From Gnetum montanum (taxonomy: Eukaryota; Streptophyta; Gnetopsida; Gnetales; Gnetaceae), in the NCBI GenBank assembly GCA_015680685.1, contig MNCI01026298.1, positions 34,551-98,550 of the forward strand: DNA of 64,000 nt. The letters are read 5' to 3'. How positions within the stretch are numbered: position 1 is the first letter of the stretch; every line of letters begins with the position of its first letter. Under the pieces are notes generated by a model. It saw only the letters and a list, made by a program, of their open reading frames with translations, did not search any database and was not told the DNA's origin. A program made the position numbers and the translations under genes. This document shows, in pieces, positions 1-11,610 of the stretch.

Positions 1-380
1 TTACCAAGCGTAGATCCTAGGTACACTACTGGGTTACCAAGTAGTCACACTTAAATGCTCCTGATTAAGTTGTACTCATTCTACATTTAACAATAGGAAT
101 AGTAAATGATGATAAATAAGTATTAACTAAGAAAACAATAAATAAAAATAACAATTAAATAATTAAAAATAAGTGAATGCTTCAATGATGAAGTAATCTC
201 GATCTTTATTGTCGATCATGTGTGTGTCCAAGTACATCGCACTCGGATAAAGGTTCCATACAATTACAAGCATCACACTATTGGCATGCACTTGGGAAAA
301 TAGTCTAACTCCTACAAAAAAAACTGCAAGAGCTTCCATACAATTAACCCAAAAGATGCCTAAGTGCAACAGGTGCATGC

Positions 381-389
381 TTATTTATA
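381..389 (-). promoter_or_regulatory. TATA box of the window-start LTR
   Basis: The minus strand reads TATAAATAA, in the same place relative to the motif-rich U3 as the TATA boxes of the B, C and D LTRs. It marks the likely RNA polymerase II start region of this LTR. Confidence 0.6.
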
Positions 390-421
390 GCTAAAAATAG
401 AATTTGCATAAACGGGGCAGC

Positions 422-475
422 ATCGACGCATGGGTGAATGCGTCGATAGGGTAGCGTATACGGGACCCTGTATAC
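422..475. repeat. Inverted repeats in U3
   Basis: ATCGACGCAT (422-431) and ATGCGTCGAT (438-447) form a perfect 10 bp inverted repeat with a 6 nt loop. Just beyond, two GTATAC palindromes (456-461 and 470-475) flank a near-palindromic core. This CpG-containing block stands out from the AT-rich surroundings and lies immediately upstream of the TATA box on the minus strand. Confidence 0.75.
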
Positions 476-497
476 TTAGCTTAGTTAATGTAGCCTT

Positions 498-592
498 GAT
501 ATCAGGGTTCTGATAACAGGGGTCCAATATCAGGACTCATAAGATAACAAGGCTCCAATATCAGCACCTAGTTAACAAGGGTCTGATATCAG
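498..592. repeat. Four-unit ATATCAG array in U3
   Basis: The word (G/A)ATATCAG occurs at 498, 526, 557 and 585, spaced 28, 31 and 28 bp. Each spacer carries a related AACA(G)GG(G)TC(C/T) word. It is a short degenerate direct-repeat array filling the distal U3 of the window-start LTR. Confidence 0.7.
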
Positions 593-615
593 CACTTGGC
601 AAACCACAATTCATC

Positions 616-1440
616 AACTACTCCATTAGAATTGGTGAAAGACATGGTGATTACCATCTATGATTGGTTATACCCAATAGATTTTCTATTGATCCATGTA
701 AAAAATTGCAAGGGGGACTTCCCTATTATCATGGGAAGAGCTTAGCTTAGTACTATTGATGTTAAGATGGGGATTAGAGACCCTTTCTTGGAAATTTCCA
801 AGGAAAATGATTTTAAAAAGATCGAGAAGAAGTGAGTTTCATGCATCACATACAGTGCTATAGGATGCCATTGCATGTAGAGAATATGGAATTAGAAACG
901 TACATCTATCCAAGCATGCAATTAGTGTGCAAAAACATTAAGTATTCAAAGGTGCCTATATGCAACAGCCATAGGAAAAGAAGGCACCCAATGGCTAACA
1001 CCAAATAATAGTTTTGAATCCATAATATTCATGGAACTAGTGGAGCTCCTCACAAGCACCTACATAGATAACTTGGATGGACTTGAGCAAATCCATAAAA
1101 AAATCTCCTACAAAAATAAGGATATAGACTGGAAAAAGTTTAAAATCCCTAATGATTTCAAGTAGGAGCCTCTTGAACTCAAGTCTTTGCCAATAGTATT
1201 AGAGTATGCTTGTCTTAATAATGGTAATCTAGTAATAATCAATGTCAATCTTACCCAAGACTAGAAATAGAAGTAGCTAAAATAGTAAAAAAAATTAGCT
1301 AAAAATATTTGCTTGATTATATCCTAAGATAATAGGGATAGATCCAAGGATATGCCAACATCAAATCTATATAGGCCCCTTCATCAAGCTAAGGAGGTAG
1401 TCATAGAGAAGATTGAATCCAAAACTTAAGTTGTTAAGGA
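616..1440 (+). pseudogene. Element A aspartic protease remnant and RT linker
   Basis: Positions 616-835 encode a degenerate segment aligning with the protease of B (51950-52200): residues like ELVKDMV, YPIDFL, FPIIMGRA and LEISKEN occur in the same order. The catalytic Asp segment would lie upstream and is displaced by the LTR insertion. From 835 to 1440 follows the protease-RT linker typical of Athila/Tat polyproteins, with the segment LKSLPIVLEYACL matching the usual 'leEyaFL' linker. Stops and frameshifts are frequent. The family cleaves Gag-Pol in the virus-like particle; this copy cannot. Confidence 0.75.
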
Positions 1441-2560
1441 TAAAATTATAATTTATTAAGGTAGGATTCATCTATCCTGTAACTGATAGTGAGTGGGTGA
1501 TCTCACTCATCATTGTACCAAAGAAAGATGGAAAATGGAGAGTCTATATAGAATTTCGGTTGTTGAATATGCGAACATTTAAGGATCATTTCCCATTGCC
1601 TTTTGTGAACTAGGTGTTGGATACAACTGTAGAACATAATTGCTATAGTTTTCTAGATGGTTATAGTGGCTATAACCAAATCTAGATAACACTAGAAGAT
1701 TATGCCAAGATGACATTTACAATCCCTTGGGGAATGTTTGCATATAAAAAGATGTGCTTTAGCTTGTGCAATGCCCTTGCAACTTTTCAATAGCTGGTAC
1801 TTAGCATGTTTTAGTAGAAAATCAATAGTGTTGTGGAGGTCTTCATTGATGAATTCTCCACCTATGGTACCAACGTTGAGTAGGCTTTAGTAGGTGTTGA
1901 AGTTCTATGTGGAGATAAAATTATAGCATAATTAGTAGAAAGACCACTTGATGGTCCAAGAAGACATTGTTCTGGAGCATCAAATTTTAGGAAAATGGAT
2001 TGAGGTAGACCTAGAGAAAGTATGGATTATCCAAGGAATCACTAGATAGCCTCAAATTGTAAAAGATGTGAGGTCATTCCTTCAACATACTAGTTAATAG
2101 GCACTTCATCAAGACCACTAGTCGAGCTTGCAAATAAGGAGGCATCTTTTGACTAGCCTAATGAATGCAAACAAGCATTCCAGCAAATAACCCAAAAGCT
2201 CATAGAAAATCCCATTCTACATGCTCTAGATTAGTTAAGACCATTTTACATAATGATGAATGCATTCAACTATGGTTTGGGGACAGTGCTTACATAATTG
2301 GACAATCATAAATGTCCATATTACATCCATTGTGCAAGCAAAAGCATTATGGTTACACAACTAAATTACACCACCATCAAGAAGGAGCTCATAGTAGTGG
2401 TATATGCCTTGGAAAAATTTATGCACTATTTGCTTGGATATCAAATATTTATGCATACTAATCATAGTGCTATTTATTTCTTGATGAATTGGCTAGTAGA
2501 AGCCCATCATATGATGGTTGGTGATTTTTTGAAAGTTTGATCTTACCATGATGGACAAGA
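1441..2560 (+). pseudogene. Element A reverse transcriptase and RNase H
   Basis: RT motifs appear in order: GFIYPV, VPKKDGKWR, LLNM, FLDGYSGYNQ, FTIPWG, then the catalytic box at 1842-1856, which reads FIDEF where FMDDF is expected (GAT GAA at 1848-1853). RNase H and its connection follow (PYYIHCASK, TTIKKELI, VYALEKF, HTNHSAIYFL; open stretch 2298-2540). Many TAG/TAA codons sit where Gln or Trp is expected. The enzyme would copy element RNA into cDNA. With the second catalytic Asp changed to Glu plus many stops, the copy is dead. Confidence 0.88.
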
Positions 2561-2679
2561 AGAAAACTAAGAATGTGGTTACTAATTACTTGTCTTGATG
2601 GAGATGGGAAAACAAAGAGGATGAGAAGATTTCATCTCATCAATTTCCAAATGAACTCCTCTTTGCTAAATCTATTTAT

Positions 2680-3200
2680 TGTAATGTTCCCATTTCCAAA
2701 TGATGTTGCTAGATAATGAAGATGGTGCCTCTTCATAACAAGTGTTATTGTTTTTGTAACAAGAATTGAAAGGCCATGTTGTAATTGAGACCCGAAAGGA
2801 TGCATTGTAATAACATATGTATCTCTTGAGATAACCTTTGGGGGTTTTACCTATGACATTTATACCTGGGCTTAGAGGTCATGCCAGCATGGAGTGGTGG
2901 AGCTAATAAAGGTGAGTCATGGGTGTCAAGTGAAGTAGGATAGGAATGGACTAGCCATCCCTTTTGATTAGATTGTAGGCCTAACTATGGTGCAGTGTTA
3001 GATTTCTTATAAGGGATAGATGATGAAGGAATAAAACCCCAAGGAATACTCTTAGAGCATGATCTAGATGTTGTATTCTATATCAATAAATCATTCTTTC
3101 CTTTTTGCTTTTGCATCTTCCCTATTATTTCCTTTATGCATAATGTCTAATATAGCATATATTTGACATTTTCCATGAAATTTGGGAACAAGATGTCACA
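2680..3200 (+). repeat. Solo LTR, 521 bp, with 5 bp TSD
   Basis: The block begins TGTAATGTTCCC and ends AAGATGTCACA, and is flanked by identical TTTAT duplications (2675-2679 and 3201-3205). The two ends are imperfect inverted repeats sharing TGT and GTTCCCA. AATAAA near 3087 suggests plus orientation. It splits the pol reading frame of A between the RNase H connection and integrase, and no internal region is present. It is best explained as an LTR element reduced by LTR-LTR recombination. It does not resemble the other LTRs in the window. Confidence 0.8.
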
Positions 3201-3205
3201 TTTAT

Positions 3206-4500
3206 GTTCAACCATCAAATAATACTAATTGATATGATGATTTCCTCTTCTATCTTCTGACATAAGAAACTTCAATAGAATGAGACAATAAGAAGAAATA
3301 ATAGTTTCTTCACTAGGTCAAGCATTACATGAAAATCAAAGATAAGTTGTATAAGATTTGTGCTGATGGCCTAGTTCAATGGTGTGTACTTGATGATGAT
3401 TAGCTATACATTCTCTAGGATGCTCACAAGGATTCTTGTGGGGGCCACTATGTAGAAAGGAGGACGCCTATGAAGATCCTCATGGTAGGATACTTCTAGC
3501 CACTGATCTTTAGGGATGCTCATCATTTCTTCAATTTGTGTGAATGCTATTAAAGAGATGGAGGAATGATCATATGAATAAAAGAATCCTAATAGTAAAT
3601 CCAACCATTGGAGCCCTTTGATCTTTGGGGAATTGACTTCATGAGATTCATCACTTCTATGTTAAATGGAAAGGATTACATTGTTATTGCATTTGACTAC
3701 TATCGTAAGTGGGTAGAAGCTACATCTATATTAAACTATACACCCATCAGTGTAGCATGATTTGTATAGCAATAGGTGCTAAATAGATTTGGTGTGCCAA
3801 GAACACTCATATTTGATAATGTAACCCATTTCACAAGATCTACTTTTTAGAAACCAATGCAATGCTTGGGGGTGCAACATAAACTCTTAACCCCTATCAT
3901 CCCAAAGCTAATGGTTAAGTTGAAGTTACCAATGGGGAGATCACTATAATATTAACATGAAAAATTGGTAGATATAGGAAGGACAAGGGTACCAAACTTA
4001 GTGATCCTCTTTGGACATTTCATTCAACTTGGAAATTTCCTATAGGCTACTCTTCCTATGAGTTAGTGTATGGAAAATTACTAAAGCTTTCAATCCAAAC
4101 CAAACATTGTATACTCACAATAGCCTATAAGCTTAATCTCAACATCAATCTAGCACACAAAGAATAACTAATAATACTTAATATGCTAGATGAGAACTAA
4201 CATGTAGCCCTAATAATGAACAAAGTGCATATGACACATTTCAAACAATGTCATGATGCACTGATAAGAAGAGTTAAATTTCAACCTAGTAATAAGGTTC
4301 TTTACTAGAATCCCATGCATGTGTCATAACGCACTAAATTCCAAACATTATGAGAATGGCCTTATATCATAGGTGTCACTTTTCCTTTTGGAGCCATGAT
4401 AATATACCATTTTTCTAGCCCTCACAAACATCTATTGGTCAACATAAAATAAGTTAAGCCATTGCTAGAACCCAAGGTAACCAACAACACTAACACCTTT
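3206..4500 (+). pseudogene. Element A integrase
   Basis: The zinc-binding region (DAHK, GGHYV, ILMVGYF, near 3420-3500) is followed by the DDE core: LWGIDFM near 3625, LIFDNVTHF near 3810, and VEVTNGEIT near 3920, so the Asp, Asp and Glu positions are still readable. The C-terminal segment (KPF near 4460) and the terminal GTGGGGGAGA stretch (4547-4557) match the end of pol in B. Frameshifts and TAG codons disrupt it throughout. Integrase inserts the cDNA into host chromatin. The order after RNase H fits Ty3/gypsy. Confidence 0.85.
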
Positions 4501-6411
4501 GAACAATCTCACTCCATTTTTCAAATCTCCTTCTCTTAACATAGTCGTGGGGGAGATTCCCATCCATACTAACATCTTGTTAAGCATAACCAATTTTTCT
4601 TTTATTTTTTGTTTTGCATTGTTCTAGGTATGTTTTTAATTTTCTTACATATTTTCTTATTATATATATATATAATTTTATTTTTTCTCTTATTTATTTC
4701 ATTTAATTTTATTGGAAATCTTGGATTTTATTTTTTCTATTGCAGATTTAGAAAAGTATTAAAGGTAGCTATAACTATTATAATGGATTAAATAAATAGC
4801 CAATTTTTATCTTTGGATTATGTAATCTACTAACACTTTGTCAATTTTCTAATGGTATCAAGTAATTGGTTCATGAAATCCATCCATTTCATCTAGTTCA
4901 TGAGAAATCAATATCCCAAAAGCACAAGGTTCTTTCACATTAAAACTAAACAAAGTAATTAATGATTTGATACCTAACAAACTATGAAAGAACCAAGTGG
5001 GCCTAGAATAGGGTGTAATCTCAAATGGAATTTGATATGTTTCTCTCAACATCATTCTTAAAGTGCTATAACATTTCACTAGTATATCATCACTCCTACT
5101 ATCGACCATAAAAGAAATCATATCTTTGCATGGTGTTTTTCCTAAAAAAAAAAACAAACAACATAGGAATTCAAAGCATACCCCTTATATTTAATAATGG
5201 ACTACAAGCACTGCCTATGGGGATAGAAAGAGATGTTATCCATGATTATAGACATTCCTTTAACTAAGGTCCTCTAACTTCTTCTCTTTTCTTCTTCTCT
5301 TGGAGTGATGATTGTTGTTTGGGATTGTCTTAGACTTTTGATAGATGTAGAGTGGACATATATCAATGTGAGGTTACTAAAAGCATAATGGACTTGGTCT
5401 CAACTTGGAACAAACTAGTATTAGATCATCTTAATCATAATTTCTACCAAGAACCTTGTGTGATTAGGATGTCAATGATCTCTTCCACATCCTTTCTCTC
5501 TATCATTTATTCATCCATGGTTTACCATCTCTTTGCCTCATGCCATAGGAAATTATTCAAGTTTGTTTCTAGATCATATAACCCTTGGACAAAGGTATGG
5601 AATTTAACTTAACTTGATCATTCATTGTCTTTGGGGCATACCTTTTCTTTAATTTTAGTTGATTTCCCTACCAAAGATCCCTTGACTCATTAATCATTCT
5701 AATAGTATTTCACTATCCAAATTTTCTCTTTTTAGCATCATAACTCATCCAAATCCACTTGAATTATTTCTCCCAAGCTAAAACTTACCCTCTTCTATGT
5801 TGTTATCATTATTCTCCATCTTTCTAGCTTCCATTGGGCTTTTGTTTCATTCCAAAACTCATCTATAATTACTTTATTTCTTAATGTAAAAAATAACTAA
5901 GAATAGTTACATCAACATAGCCTCATTGATGTAGTATAAAAATTCTATATATATGAAATACACTTAGCTCATTTTCACCATTTTCTCATAACACTAGTGG
6001 CATTTTTATAGTTTTTAGAGCCCAAGAACTTTTCAAGCCTTCTAACTCATAAATCATGAATCTGTTGTGACTTGTTTTTTGACATTTGTGCTATGAAAGG
6101 TAAGCTTTACATCATGGGGGACACAAGCCTTTTTTTTTCTTAGAAAATATTTTTGAAATTTTTATAACTCCTCATGGTCAATCCATTAAAATAAATATTA
6201 AATCAATCACAATAAAGGATTAAGATTAACAAACAAACTCTGATAGTTGAAGAAGAAAATAATACACCTAGCCAAGATCACAAAAAACCATATAAATAAT
6301 CAACTCTTAACACCTGATAACAAAAAATAGCTCAATTTAACAAGAGAGGTATCTAAATAACTAAAGGTTATAAACTAAAAAACTAATCATTGATTATGTT
6401 TATGATCATAG
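4501..6411 (+). other. Pol-ORF2 spacer of element A
   Basis: A T-rich tract (about 4590-4745) is followed by AATAAA at 4791-4796. The stretch near 5155-5195 (GGAATTCAAAGCA) and the pyrimidine-rich stretch near 5275-5310 match the spacer of B near 56050-56270. The last 500 bp carry the internal promoter-like block and the leader of ORF2. The open frames here (4609-4791, 4858-5157, 5352-5612) are not conserved as protein and I do not call them genes. Confidence 0.6.
5900..5955 (+). promoter_or_regulatory. Internal LTR-like promoter block of A
   Basis: CATCAACATAGCCTCATTGATG is followed by TATAAAAA (5936-5943) and TATATATAT (5946-5954). The same words precede the TATA boxes in the B LTRs (CATCGATG, GGCCTCATCGATG). 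A leader similar to that of B follows (CATAACACTAG, then GGCATTTTTATAG), and ORF2 starts about 460 bp downstream. Promoter activity is inferred from likeness only. Confidence 0.5.
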
Positions 6412-8470
6412 ATGGCAAGAAAATAAGAACTGTAAGCAGGAGGGCCTTTGTAGCATAGGGAAAAGAGATCCTAAGGAGGAAGGGACCAATAGCAAGAACA
6501 ACTATAGTAGCCTCAAGAACAAGTAGTAGAGGCCATTGATGCCATGAGACCTCTTTGGGAGAAGCCCAAAGTGGAATTTGTTTAATAGATTCCCACTATA
6601 GAGACTAACCAATATGGGCAAGATGAGGCTTCTAGGCCAAGGTCTAGCCTAGAGGTCATCCTCATGGAGGCTTGTTTGGAGCACATGACAACCAACAAGG
6701 TCCAAAGTTCTATCCTTCAAGAGCTGAAATTTATATCCTTCTTTGAGCTAGCACTGGAGGGAGTCTAGACATAACTACAAGGGTCTTCTTTGTGGTTCAT
6801 TCTTTCCAATAATATAGAATGATACATGGGGGAGATATATTTATTTTGGAACAACCAACAAGGATATGAAATTGTAAAGATCAAGGATATAACCATCTCC
6901 TACTCAGTTGAGACTATAGTAGAGGCCCTTGGTTTTCCTAACATAAGGAAAATGTTGGTCGAGATATCAACACAGGTGTACCCAGAAGCCAAAAAGGAGG
7001 TGATGAAATGATGCTATGGGATGGACAATAAGGAGTATAGTGCGTTCACAAAGGTGGAGAGAGCATACTTTAAGATTGTAACCTATCATCTAAGCCCAAT
7101 GATGAGGCCTAGTAAGGTGACAGCTTTCTCTTCATGGGCATGCACTACTTTGAGTGAGAAATTTCTAGTCAACCTACTCCAACTCATTTTTCTAGAGATT
7201 GAAAAATTCTTCAAGGAAAATGATAAGGGTAGGAAGACACTTCCATTTTCATGTCTCATTAGCTAGTTATGAAAAAGGGAAGTAATAGTTTACTATTCAA
7301 AAAATGTGGTTGGCCACACTCCTGTCACATCCTAGTAGGAGATGATGAAGGATAAGACAACAACAAACCTGCAAGAAGATGAGTAGCCACTACCACCATC
7401 ACCTATAGTCCTAGAGACTACATTAGAGATACTTGTAGTTGAACTACTTAAGAAACTTTGGGAGAAAAAATTTCAATAATAGTAGGGCTTTGTAGGTGGT
7501 GGGAGCCATTCATTTACCATCTAGCCATGAGCCATCTCAATGAGGTTGCAAGGATCATTAGTTAGTTGGATAGTGAAATGACCCAAATATTCTCCATACA
7601 AAGGGATCAAACATCCACTAGGCCTAATGCAAGTGCCAAGGATGTGATAGTATCCATTCTTGGACAAAAATTCCTTACGACTTTAGAAAATGTTGTAGCC
7701 TTCTTCGTCATGTTGGAGGAAGGTGAAGTGGTGATGGTCCTACTAATGCAACATAAGAGATAGTATATAGTGATATAGGTAGTTTCTAATAGGTTTGTAG
7801 AGGTCCTAAATGCTTTTGTAGCATCTATACTAGACATCAATACTATGGTAGACATTCATACCTCTACAAGAGTAGGAAGTGATTAGATGAGTGTTGTCCA
7901 ACATAAGGAGGTATTAAAAAGACTAGTTGAAACTAGACAACTACTTTCAAAGATATTTTATCTTCTAGATGAAATAACCACAAACTAGTCATAGATACTT
8001 AAGACAAGGGAAAAAGTGCTAATTTCCAAGACACAACATGAGAAGGCCACTCTAACCAAATGGTGATTGATCTTCAAAGTTGTAGAGTTGAGAGCCTATC
8101 TATTCGATCCCACCACTCTCATGCCAAAGCTAACATGAGATGAAGCTTTCCAATAGCTTCAAAAAAATATTTAGGTGTTCAAGAACATTAAAGGGATGAC
8201 AGTCTTCGATGTGTCTATGTTAGAGGCCATGACCAACAATACTAACAACAATCTATCATAGATTTGCAAGGAGAACTTGATCCTTACTAAGGATAATCAT
8301 CTCCTATAGAATGGAGGGTAGTAGAAGGATAAAATGATCAAGTTTATATGTCAGTAGCAAGAGCATTGCTAATGTCAATAAGGATTTGAGAAGATTGGTA
8401 ACAAAAAATTGTAATCTCTTGATGGAAGAAGTCTGTGCTCTTCGTCAAAAGGATCATCAAGATAGTAAAT
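6412..8470 (+). pseudogene. Element A ORF2 (plant transposon protein-like)
   Basis: It starts ATGGCAAGAAAA, aligned with ATGGCACCAAAA of B at 57549. An N-terminal polar region is followed by MGEIYLFWNNQQG, SYSVETIVEALGFPN and the YFKIVTYHLSP to FSCLIS segment (6826-7265). This pattern (motif G..I.fs...I..vLg.p, later a short LP.L..LI.k.c segment) resembles the 'putative plant transposon protein' domain found in plant retroelements. The part after 7560 is polar and probably coiled coil. It ends abruptly near 8470 relative to B. Function is unknown. It occupies the place of the env-like ORF of Athila elements, but I see no signal peptide or clear membrane segment. Confidence 0.65.
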
Positions 8471-9589
8471 GATTAGATTCACATTTAATTAAAAATCCAC
8501 ACTTATGATTGTCACTCATAAGAAAAACCAAAGTCCTCATACTAAATTTTAATTTTAAGTTTAAAGGTCAAAATAAATGATTAAACCAAATTGAAAATAT
8601 ATAAAATTAATATAAATGTCAGAAGATTATAAAGGAAATGCTACCTAATATGTGATCCTACTGTGCTATCTTTATTATGTAGCAAATTTATAGCCTCATA
8701 AGAAATCAAATGGTTATTGATTGTCATATAGCCTTAACAATCTTCCTTAATAAATTTCAATATAAAAAGTCAAGAAGTAATTCAATTTGACATGAGTTTC
8801 TTTGGAATTTGGCAAAAGTCCACTATTGAACATGTGAATTATTCATTTATATAGAAGAGGACTTGACCAAAATTAGGAAAATCATTAATTGAAAAATCAA
8901 TTTGCATTGAATAATTTAATGTCAATTGGTTACAAAGCATTGAATAGTATTGTGGTCTCTGTGCACTACGATGCTTGATTTTAATCACCCCAACAATGCA
9001 GATCAATATCTCAGTTCCTTGGTGAGGTACTTTCTCTTGTAATTTAATGTTATTGATTATTTTCACATCCACTATGAAGATCGATATATTATGGGACAAT
9101 TTATATCAATCTTGCAATGACCTATGATAAGAAATAATTAATAAAGTAATTAGTACTTATTGATAATTATCGTAAAAAATAGTGATCTTCGATAAGGTAA
9201 AATAGTAAAAAAAAATACAAAGGTAAGCCTTTACAAGTTAAAAACTAGAATAATTGGTAATTCAACAATGCTTGGCCAACTAATAAGAAAAGAAAATAAT
9301 TAAATTTCCAATATATACCAAATGTTGATTTGCATAACATGGCTAGCAAAGTAGCTAATAAAACAATTGAAATAATAGTCAATATGAAATGTCAGTGCCA
9401 CATTCATATTATATCCTTTTGAAAAGAAATTAAACTAAATCACATTATAATCAAATGATGTGTGTGTGTGTGTGTAATAACATTAACCATTAACCATCCA
9501 TCCATCATAGTCTAGTTGAAAAATAAAAATTAAATTATTCATGCATCATAGAAATGGCTACATAGCCATAAAAATAAGAAAAATAAGAT
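8471..9589. other. Unassigned AT-rich stretch with (TG)n
   Basis: No coding signal or recognisable LTR boundary is seen. A (TG)n microsatellite lies at 9459-9475. Words such as GATCGATAT and TATCAATC near 9070-9110 echo the ATYGAT array at 10940-11610, so part of this could be the remains of an LTR of the same element. Confidence 0.4.
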
Positions 9590-10820
9590 AAAATGTGAGG
9601 CAAAGATAAAGCCTATGATCCTCCCTCCACCTTCATATCTTCCTCAAAATGAGAGCACTCTACCCCTTCATCATCATCCCAGATTTGAGGGTGTACATGT
9701 TTTTCAATGTTTGCCAACCTCTTGTCCATGTTGATGATGGTTGAGCTGATCCTCTCTAGCACTATCTATAAACTCTTGAACTAAAATGAAAAGTTTGGCC
9801 TTCCGATTCTTTGATGAATGGGCCAACCTTTACGTAAATCTTTAGTGAATAGGTGAAGGTGTCATTTTTGAGGACTGTGAGGTGTACTTTCATTCCTGTC
9901 TAAAGCCTTTGGATCCCATACTTCTAGAGAATTACTAAGATGAGGAACAAAAAGTAAAGGTTTAAGGAATTATCATTATAATGATAAACAAGGTACCTGA
10001 TTGGGAGGTAAGAAAAATTTTCTTCCTTCCCAAACTTTAGGGCTTTCATCACATAGAGCATAGGATTGAGCACATAGGTGGTGTGGGTGGATGGCAAGAT
10101 GTTCATAATAATCATCTATGCCATCACACGGTATTCTAGCTAAAGGTTTATAAAATGTAAACCTTGCATCTATAGTTGCTTAGAGTCTAAGTAACAAATG
10201 AATTGGTGAAAGAGATCTTACTTCTTTTCTATGCCTGCCTTAGGTTAAAAAATTTCATCCCTCTTGGTTGATAGCCCAAACCACTCTTGCAACTTGGATT
10301 TCATCACTTTTACACATGTCTTCTTAATGAAGGAGATCAAATAATGCTCTAGGAAATCCTCCTTGGTGAGGCACAACTTGAGGTTCTTTTAGAATTCTAT
10401 GACTTCTTCTTATATGAATGAGTCAATGGGGGGTTGGATAAAGGCCCAACACTCCATTTCCTCTAGCTGCTACTACATTGTCACATCCATGTGGTCAAAC
10501 CACTCAAAGTTATCGATCTCATGGTGCCAAGGAGGGATTTTCAGGCATTCACTCATGGGTGCTTGTAATACAACAAAAAGATTAGACATATTGAAATTAT
10601 CGTCTATTTCTTTGGTAAACCTCATGCTTACCTTGGTCTACTACTCTACACTAGAGGATTCAACCATTTTATACTAGGGTATGAGCTATGCATAGGAGAA
10701 AAAAATTATCATTCCATCCCTAATCCAAAAAAAATCATTTATGATAGGTAAGTAAGCCTTAACTTTGGAAAGAATGGTGGGAGTTGCACATGGTCGTGAA
10801 GACCCCACTCTTAGCCATGG
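9590..10820 (-). pseudogene. ORF2-like minus-strand reading frame
   Basis: On the minus strand one frame stays readable for about 330 codons from near 10680 to 9700, broken mainly by TAG and TAA, most of which would be CAG or CAA (Gln) before C-to-T change. Segments include WAFIQPP, EEVIEF, SFIKKT, LQEWFGLS, HTTYVLNPMLYVMKAL and NFSYLPIRYLV. The pattern fits the plant transposon protein type of ORF2 in A, B and H, but the match is weak. It lies 3' of the RH end of copia element G on the same strand, the place SIRE-type elements carry an extra ORF. The plus-strand frame at 10399-10677 is its antisense shadow. Confidence 0.45.
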
Positions 10821-10939
10821 TCCCTGCTAAGGGGGTGTTGTTGGTTAGTGAGAAAAGATACAAAATCAGGGCCCTAATCTAGAAGAAATCAAAGGTCCTA
10901 ATGTTACCATGAGGGTTTTGTTTGGATAATAGTTATCCA

Positions 10940-11610
10940 CTCCCATAAGGTAGTTTCTTTATACCATCCACCATCGTATTGTTACTTTTATTTTATTCCT
11001 AATTTTAATAATATTGATGTTCATTGTGATATCAATTTGGATTGATACAAGTTGGATCAAACCTCATTGATAAATTGATATAGATCAATATATAGATTGT
11101 TTAGGCTTCTAATATATTAATTTTCATTGTGGTTGCACTAATAACATGCAAGACACTCAAGAGAATTTCAACTTTATCGATCCTCATTAATACAGTTAAC
11201 ATGAATCGATATGTCTAAACAACATATTGAACTTTATCAAGGCCATGCTATTTTGACATGAGATATTTATTCAAAGTTATTTTTTCTTGATCCATATCAA
11301 TTAAATCAATATGAATCAATATCTCAATTGTTTCACATATCGATTTAAATTGATAAAATTGATAATTAGATTGATACGCTAAATTTTATTGATTTATATT
11401 ACTAGAATCGACATACCTTGAGTTCAATTTTATCAAGGCATCAAACCCATGATGTCTCTTGATAGAGTTGATTTTAGAAAGTTGGTTTCTACTACTAACA
11501 TCTATGGACATCGATGCCTCAATATTCTTCGATAAAATAATTTTTCCTAATTGCCTAACATTGCATGATGTGACACAAATTGATGGTGAAGCAACCAATT
11601 TATTCACTTA
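10940..11610. repeat. ATTGATA/ATCGATA motif array
   Basis: Within about 600 bp the words ATTGATA, ATCGATA, ATCAATAT and their complements recur more than a dozen times (for example near 11023, 11071, 11085, 11175, 11210, 11302, 11338, 11350, 11525). On the minus strand it directly precedes the ORF2-like frame, with a TATAAAG word at about 10952-10958 between them. This parallels the internal promoter-like blocks of A, B, C and H. The open frame at 11386-11607 is inside the array and I do not call it a gene. Confidence 0.5.

Larger units (their letters stand above)
1..615 (-). repeat. Athila-like LTR, minus strand, cut by window start
   Basis: Read on the minus strand it begins TGATGAATTG at 615 and runs off the left edge. 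Positions 1-110 are the reverse complement of a part of the element C LTRs (near 26810-26900 and 31860-31950), so it is the same broad LTR class. No polypurine tract abuts 615, so this is either the 5' LTR of a minus-strand element that lies left of the window, or a solo LTR. It is inserted in the protease coding region of element A, which resumes at 616. By comparison with the 802 bp LTR of C, roughly 190 bp lie outside the window. Confidence 0.8.
616..8470 (+). mobile_element. Element A: truncated Athila-like retrotransposon
   Basis: Colinear pieces of protease, RT, RNase H, integrase and ORF2 match element B (51900-59590) in order. The 5' part is separated by the LTR ending at 615, and the 3' end stops near 8470, inside ORF2, so no A LTR is seen in the window. 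A solo LTR at 2680-3200 interrupts the integrase. Confidence 0.8.

Noticed and set aside
498-592. Regularly spaced repeats resembling a CRISPR array
   Set aside because: Units are degenerate, very short, lie in an LTR U3 of a plant element, and there are no cas genes.
10399-10677. Plus-strand 92-codon frame
   Set aside because: Antisense of the minus-strand ORF2-like frame; no motif.
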